Positions 5,164 to 7,754 of a DNA stretch of 7,754 nt are shown one piece after another. Below the pieces are notes generated by a model. It was not told the DNA's origin. It made no database searches and saw nothing but the letters and a program-made list of their open reading frames with translations. The stretch is taken from the NCBI GenBank assembly GCA_033791105.1, contig JASJHI010000295.1:1-7754 (forward strand), in the 5' to 3' direction. Origin of the DNA: JASJHI01 sp033791105 (GTDB taxonomy: Bacteria > Actinomycetota > Acidimicrobiia > Acidimicrobiales > Ilumatobacteraceae). The position numbers and the translations under genes are program-made. Position 1 is the first letter of the stretch. Every line of letters begins with the position of its first letter.

Positions 5164-7137
5164 CTACTGGCCGGGCGGGAGGTCGAACTGGATCTCCAGA
5201 TCCGGGTCAGCGCACCAGCCTCCGGGCGTCGTGATGCCGCCGAGTCCCGCCGGGCACGGTCGGCGCTCGAGGTGGGCGAGCTTGCGCGAGATGTAGGTCG
5301 CCGCAGCGCTCGCGCCGGCGCCCGTGAGATGGAGACCGTCGCCGCTGAACCAGTCGCGAGGGGCCCCGGCGGTCGTCTCGTGCCACTCCGCGATCTCGAT
5401 CTCGGGAGCCGCGCCGGACGCGACGATGGCCCGCAGTGTGGCGTTGTTGGTGACGAACGTGCCCGCCCACGACGCACCGTAGGGAGACACGTAGCCGACG
5501 TCTTCTCGATAGGTCAGCCAGACGATCCGATGGATCCCTTTCGCCCGTGCGGCGCTGAGAACCTCGTGCACCGCGCCCTCGAACGTACTTGCGTAGTCGT
5601 TGTAGCCGGCGGTGACGATGAGCGTGTCGTAGTGCCCCGCGGCCGATCGAATGGCGTCGACCGCTGTGCTCGGTGCGTACCCCTCCCGGCCGCGGCAAGA
5701 GAACCCGATCAGTCGCCGGCACGACTGGAGGTCAGCCGTGAACGTGGCACCCTGCAGCATGTCGAGTTGCTTCGACCATCGAATGCCCGCAAACGCCGAA
5801 TCGGAGACGAACAGGACCCGGCCACCGGCCGCCGGCATTTCGTTCACCGGCGCGCCCGTGGTGCTGTTCACGGCGACCGGATCTCCGAGGAAGTGCCCCA
5901 CGACGTCGACGACGATGTGGCTGCCGCTGTGACCGTAGAGCCAGATGCCCTGCGCCGACCTCGGCAGCAAAGCCAGGTTGGCGATCGGTGCCCGCCACCT
6001 CGGGTTGAGGTTCGAGACGATGGGTCGCGGTGTGCGGGCCGGGTGGGCGGTGATGAAGCCTGGCCCAACCGCGTCGACCGAGGTCAGGTTCGCAGCGATC
6101 GCGGACGCGCCCGACGAACCCCCTGTGTCGGTCGCGCCGACGTCGATCGTTCCACCCCGGTGGAGCGGGTCGTGAGTGGTTCGCGAGTCGCGGATTCGGG
6201 TGGGTGCCTGTGGCTGGAAGAGCCCGGCTGAGTCAGCTGCCGCCGCCGGGCCGGTGAACCATCCCGACACGTCGACCACGATGTCGCTTACCATCGACCG
6301 ATACACCTGGAAGCCGCTCGAACTGACCGGTGCGATGACGGTGACCGCACGGGTCCGATCGAGCGCGTCGGCGTTCTGGGAGCTCGCAAGGGGACGCCGG
6401 CCGCCGCCCGCATGGACTGTGATGTAGCCGGGGCTGTCCGCGTCGACGATGGTGACGTTCGTGACGACGGCCGTGGCATCAGATGGCACGCCGGGCGGGA
6501 GTGGAACATCGACGTTGCCGGCAGCACGCTGGCCTGTCTCTCTCGTGTCGAGGAGGCGGGCAGGAGTTGTCGGCACGAATCGGCCGGCGGAGACCCTGTC
6601 GCTGACGGGGACGAAGACGCCGGTGATGTCGACGACGAGGTGGGCCGTGCGATACACGAATATGTCGATCGCGCCGTCCTCGCTGAGCGGGGCGATCGCG
6701 GAGTTGGCGATCGTCCCGTTGGCGAGGTAGTTGAGATTGGACGTCTGTGATCGCGACGCACCCGCCGGGAAGGTTGTGACATAGCCGGGGCCCTCGGACT
6801 CGGTGATCGTCAGCGACAGCACAGCGGCGGTGGTCTCACCAGAGGCCCCGCACCTGCCCTCGATGCGCACACGGACCGTCTCGCCTCCTTGGATGGGCTG
6901 TGTTCGGTCGAGGCGGGTGTCGAGCAGTCGGCAGGGCGTGACCGCCCGGAACGCTGTCGCCTCAGCGGGGATCGTGGCCGCGGTTGCGGTCAATTCACGC
7001 GGTCCGTTCGACTCGGTACCATCGGATTGCCGGGCTGAAATCTCCGATGCGCCGGCGCCGGAGCTGAGGCCGATCGAGGCGATGGCGACCAGCGCGCAAG
7101 CCATTGTCAGGACCAGCCGGGTCGATTCGTGACGCAC
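5164..7137 (-). CDS. Secreted SGNH/GDSL-type hydrolase with three N-terminal beta-rich repeats
   Basis: A 657-residue exported protein. Residues 1-30 form a Sec-type signal peptide: MRHESTR, a hydrophobic core, and a likely AGA/SE cleavage site. Three repeats of about 110 residues follow (63-176, 186-295, 305-417), each opening with an RLLDTR-like motif and closing with VVDVxGxF. A C-terminal SGNH domain (about 440-620) has block I VSDSAF (Ser447 probable nucleophile, with GDS written SDS), block III AGYND (Asn513) and block V DGLHLTG (Asp600, His603). It contains a probable disulfide C473-C481 in SCRRLIGFSC and ends with another Cys pair (C628, C642). Such domains de-esterify or transfer acyl groups on polysaccharides or lipids outside the cell; the substrate is not evident. 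The start is GTG 7137: an in-frame TAG lies 12 bases upstream, so a start further upstream is excluded, and ATG 7104 would shorten the signal peptide n-region. It lies 37 bases after the thioredoxin gene and 34 before the MBL gene. Confidence 0.88.
   Translation of the reverse strand: MRHESTRLVLTMACALVAIASIGLSSGAGASEISARQSDGTESNGPRELTATAATIPAEATAFRAVTPCRLLDTRLDRTQPIQGGETVRVRIEGRCGASGETTAAVLSLTITESEGPGYVTTFPAGASRSQTSNLNYLANGTIANSAIAPLSEDGAIDIFVYRTAHLVVDITGVFVPVSDRVSAGRFVPTTPARLLDTRETGQRAAGNVDVPLPPGVPSDATAVVTNVTIVDADSPGYITVHAGGGRRPLASSQNADALDRTRAVTVIAPVSSSGFQVYRSMVSDIVVDVSGWFTGPAAAADSAGLFQPQAPTRIRDSRTTHDPLHRGGTIDVGATDTGGSSGASAIAANLTSVDAVGPGFITAHPARTPRPIVSNLNPRWRAPIANLALLPRSAQGIWLYGHSGSHIVVDVVGHFLGDPVAVNSTTGAPVNEMPAAGGRVLFVSDSAFAGIRWSKQLDMLQGATFTADLQSCRRLIGFSCRGREGYAPSTAVDAIRSAAGHYDTLIVTAGYNDYASTFEGAVHEVLSAARAKGIHRIVWLTYREDVGYVSPYGASWAGTFVTNNATLRAIVASGAAPEIEIAEWHETTAGAPRDWFSGDGLHLTGAGASAAATYISRKLAHLERRPCPAGLGGITTPGGWCADPDLEIQFDLPPGQ
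5887..6951 (-). repeat. Three tandem ~110-residue 'RLLDTR...VVDVxGxF' protein repeats within the SGNH gene
   Basis: Copies lie at about 6951-6610, 6582-6253 and 6225-5887. Shared landmarks are an opening F(R/V/Q)...P.R(L/I)(L/R)D(T/S)R, a middle T..(D/S)..GPG(Y/F)(V/I)T.(F/H)(P/A), then S(N/Q)(L/N), and an end VVD(I/V).G.F. Copy 1 alone has the Cys pair C69 and C96 (PCRLLDTR and GRCGASG) known from many single-copy versions; copies 2 and 3 lack it, and copy 3 has RIRDSR. They are probably cell-surface or carbohydrate-associated modules. The repeats have diverged, so they are ancient, not recent, duplications. Confidence 0.8.
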
Positions 7138-7174
7138 GCCCTGTGTCTAGCGCTTGCGCCGGGTGTCGCTCGCG

Positions 7175-7501
7175 TCAGGCTTGCTTGACGAGCACCTCGG
7201 TGATCGCGGATGGGGTGGCCGCGCCCGTCAGCCGATCGACCTCGACTCCGCCATCAAGGAAGACGATTGTCGGCGTGCACATCACGCCGTACTTCGTGGC
7301 GACGTCCATCTGTTCGTCTGTGTGGACGGCCACGAACCGCCACCAATCGGCGTGGTCGCTCGCCATCTGTTCGAGATGTGGTCGCAGCGTACGGCACGGC
7401 TGGCACCACGTGCCCCAGAAGTCGATGACCACGCCACGTTGCTCTGCAAGGAGAACCTCGTCAAGGCCGGCGAGGTCGACCTCCTCGAGCGGTTCTGTCA
7501 C
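7175..7501 (-). CDS. Thioredoxin-family protein with CQPC active site
   Basis: A 108-residue cytoplasmic thioredoxin-fold disulfide oxidoreductase. Visible are a buried Asp (D27) in VVIDFWGTWCQPCRTLRP, with active site WCQPC (32-36) in place of the usual WCGPC, and VAVHTDEQMDVATKYGV. The cis-proline segment is MCTPTIVFLDGG (P77), and the Gly of LTGAAT closes the fold. Length matches classical thioredoxin. An additional Cys75, two residues before the cis-proline, replaces the common Ile/Val-Pro context and faces the active site in this fold. The start is GTG 7501, overlapping the stop of the upstream CMD-like gene by 4 bases (GTGA), with AGGA about 9 bases upstream. This indicates translational coupling and suggests it may reduce the CMD/AhpD-like partner. 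There is no signal peptide, although the next gene downstream is secreted. Confidence 0.92.
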   Translation of the reverse strand: MTEPLEEVDLAGLDEVLLAEQRGVVIDFWGTWCQPCRTLRPHLEQMASDHADWWRFVAVHTDEQMDVATKYGVMCTPTIVFLDGGVEVDRLTGAATPSAITEVLVKQA

Positions 7502-7754
7502 GCGATCTCGTCCTGCCGGTACTCCATCCCGGTCTGGTACTCGGACTCGGGCTCGGAGTCGAGGTTCATCGTGATGTTGAACTTGTTGCCCCAGTTAAAA
7601 ATACTGCAAGCGAAAGCCAACTCGACCAACTCGTCGTCGCTGAACTCTTCTTTCAAGGTTTGCCAGAAATCACTCGTGACAGAGTGTGGATCTCCGGCAA
7701 TGCGCTCGGCGAAATCGACCGCTAGCGCTTCCCGCTTTGTTAAAGCTGACGGGT
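7498..7754 (-). CDS. Carboxymuconolactone decarboxylase/AhpD-like family protein, C-terminal part (cut by right edge)
   Basis: The reverse strand is open from the right edge to a TGA at 7500-7498, giving 84 visible residues. The visible part starts around PSALTKREALAVDFAERIAG and continues DFWQTLKEEFSDDELVELAF (mid) and ACSIFNWGNKFNITMNL. It ends in an acidic, Tyr-containing tail. The pattern 'LT..E.A...F...I......V....W..L...FSD.ELVEL......N..N.FN' is the usual C-terminal half of CMD-domain proteins of the alkylhydroperoxidase (AhpD) type. The CxxC...H redox centre expected in AhpD-type members would lie upstream, outside the window, so peroxidase activity cannot be judged. The gene shares a 4-base stop/start overlap with the thioredoxin gene. 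By hand count, GC over 7591-7754 is about 52%, lower than neighbouring genes. Confidence 0.78.
   Translation of the reverse strand, partial: PSALTKREALAVDFAERIAGDPHSVTSDFWQTLKEEFSDDELVELAFACSIFNWGNKFNITMNLDSEPESEYQTGMEYRQDEIA

Noticed and set aside
3891..5234. 447-codon open frame on the plus strand
   Set aside because: It is antisense to the MBL hydrolase, whose metal ligands are all visible. The translation has no recognisable motif and a biased Val/Asp/Arg composition.
5130..5477. Upstream extension of the MBL hydrolase frame
   Set aside because: It lies inside the SGNH coding region in another frame, and its translation is low-complexity Arg/Ser/Pro. The ATG at 5129 gives a normal family start.
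4837..6231. 464-codon open frame on the plus strand
   Set aside because: It is antisense to both the MBL and SGNH genes, spans their boundary, and shows no domain.
7138..7174. Terminator or strong promoter between the thioredoxin and SGNH genes
   Set aside because: Only a short GCGC-AA-GCGC palindrome and a poor TAGACA -10-like hexamer are present. Neither is enough to call a site.

Overview
This window is dense, high-GC bacterial DNA. GC is strong at third codon positions, GTG starts are common, clear Shine-Dalgarno sites are scarce, and some genes may be leaderless. Together with a secreted protein built on 'RLLDTR...VVDVxGxF' beta repeats, this suggests an actinobacterium, perhaps from the Acidimicrobiia (Ilumatobacter-like). 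That placement is inferred from style and remembered family distributions. It does not rest on a marker gene. No rRNA, tRNA, CRISPR array, transposase or phage gene was seen.

Left part (1-2601). The window opens inside an AraC-type regulator on the minus strand, of which only the N-terminal sensor domain is present. It is divergent from a small VOC (glyoxalase/dioxygenase-fold) protein, and the 51-base gap holds an inverted TTGAC...GTCAA pair. Next on the plus strand come pheA (prephenate dehydratase with an ACT domain, phenylalanine synthesis) and, 16 bases later, a double-hotdog acyl-ACP thioesterase-like protein. A GC-rich stem-loop at 2609-2629 sits where plus- and minus-strand transcription converge.

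Right part (2654-7754). Five minus-strand genes are packed head to tail. In transcription order they are: a carboxymuconolactone decarboxylase/AhpD-like protein (partial, entering from the right edge); a thioredoxin with a CQPC active site (4-base overlap); a secreted SGNH hydrolase carrying three beta repeats (37-base gap); a metallo-beta-lactamase-fold hydrolase (34-base gap); and a CobW/COG0523 metal-chaperone GTPase (11-base overlap). The two overlaps pair an AhpD-like redox protein with a thioredoxin, and a di-metal hydrolase with a metallochaperone. Both pairs make biochemical sense and are the most interesting part of the window. Whether all five genes form one functional system cannot be decided from sequence alone.

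No gene-free stretch exceeds 300 bases; the longest gap is the 99 bases before pheA.
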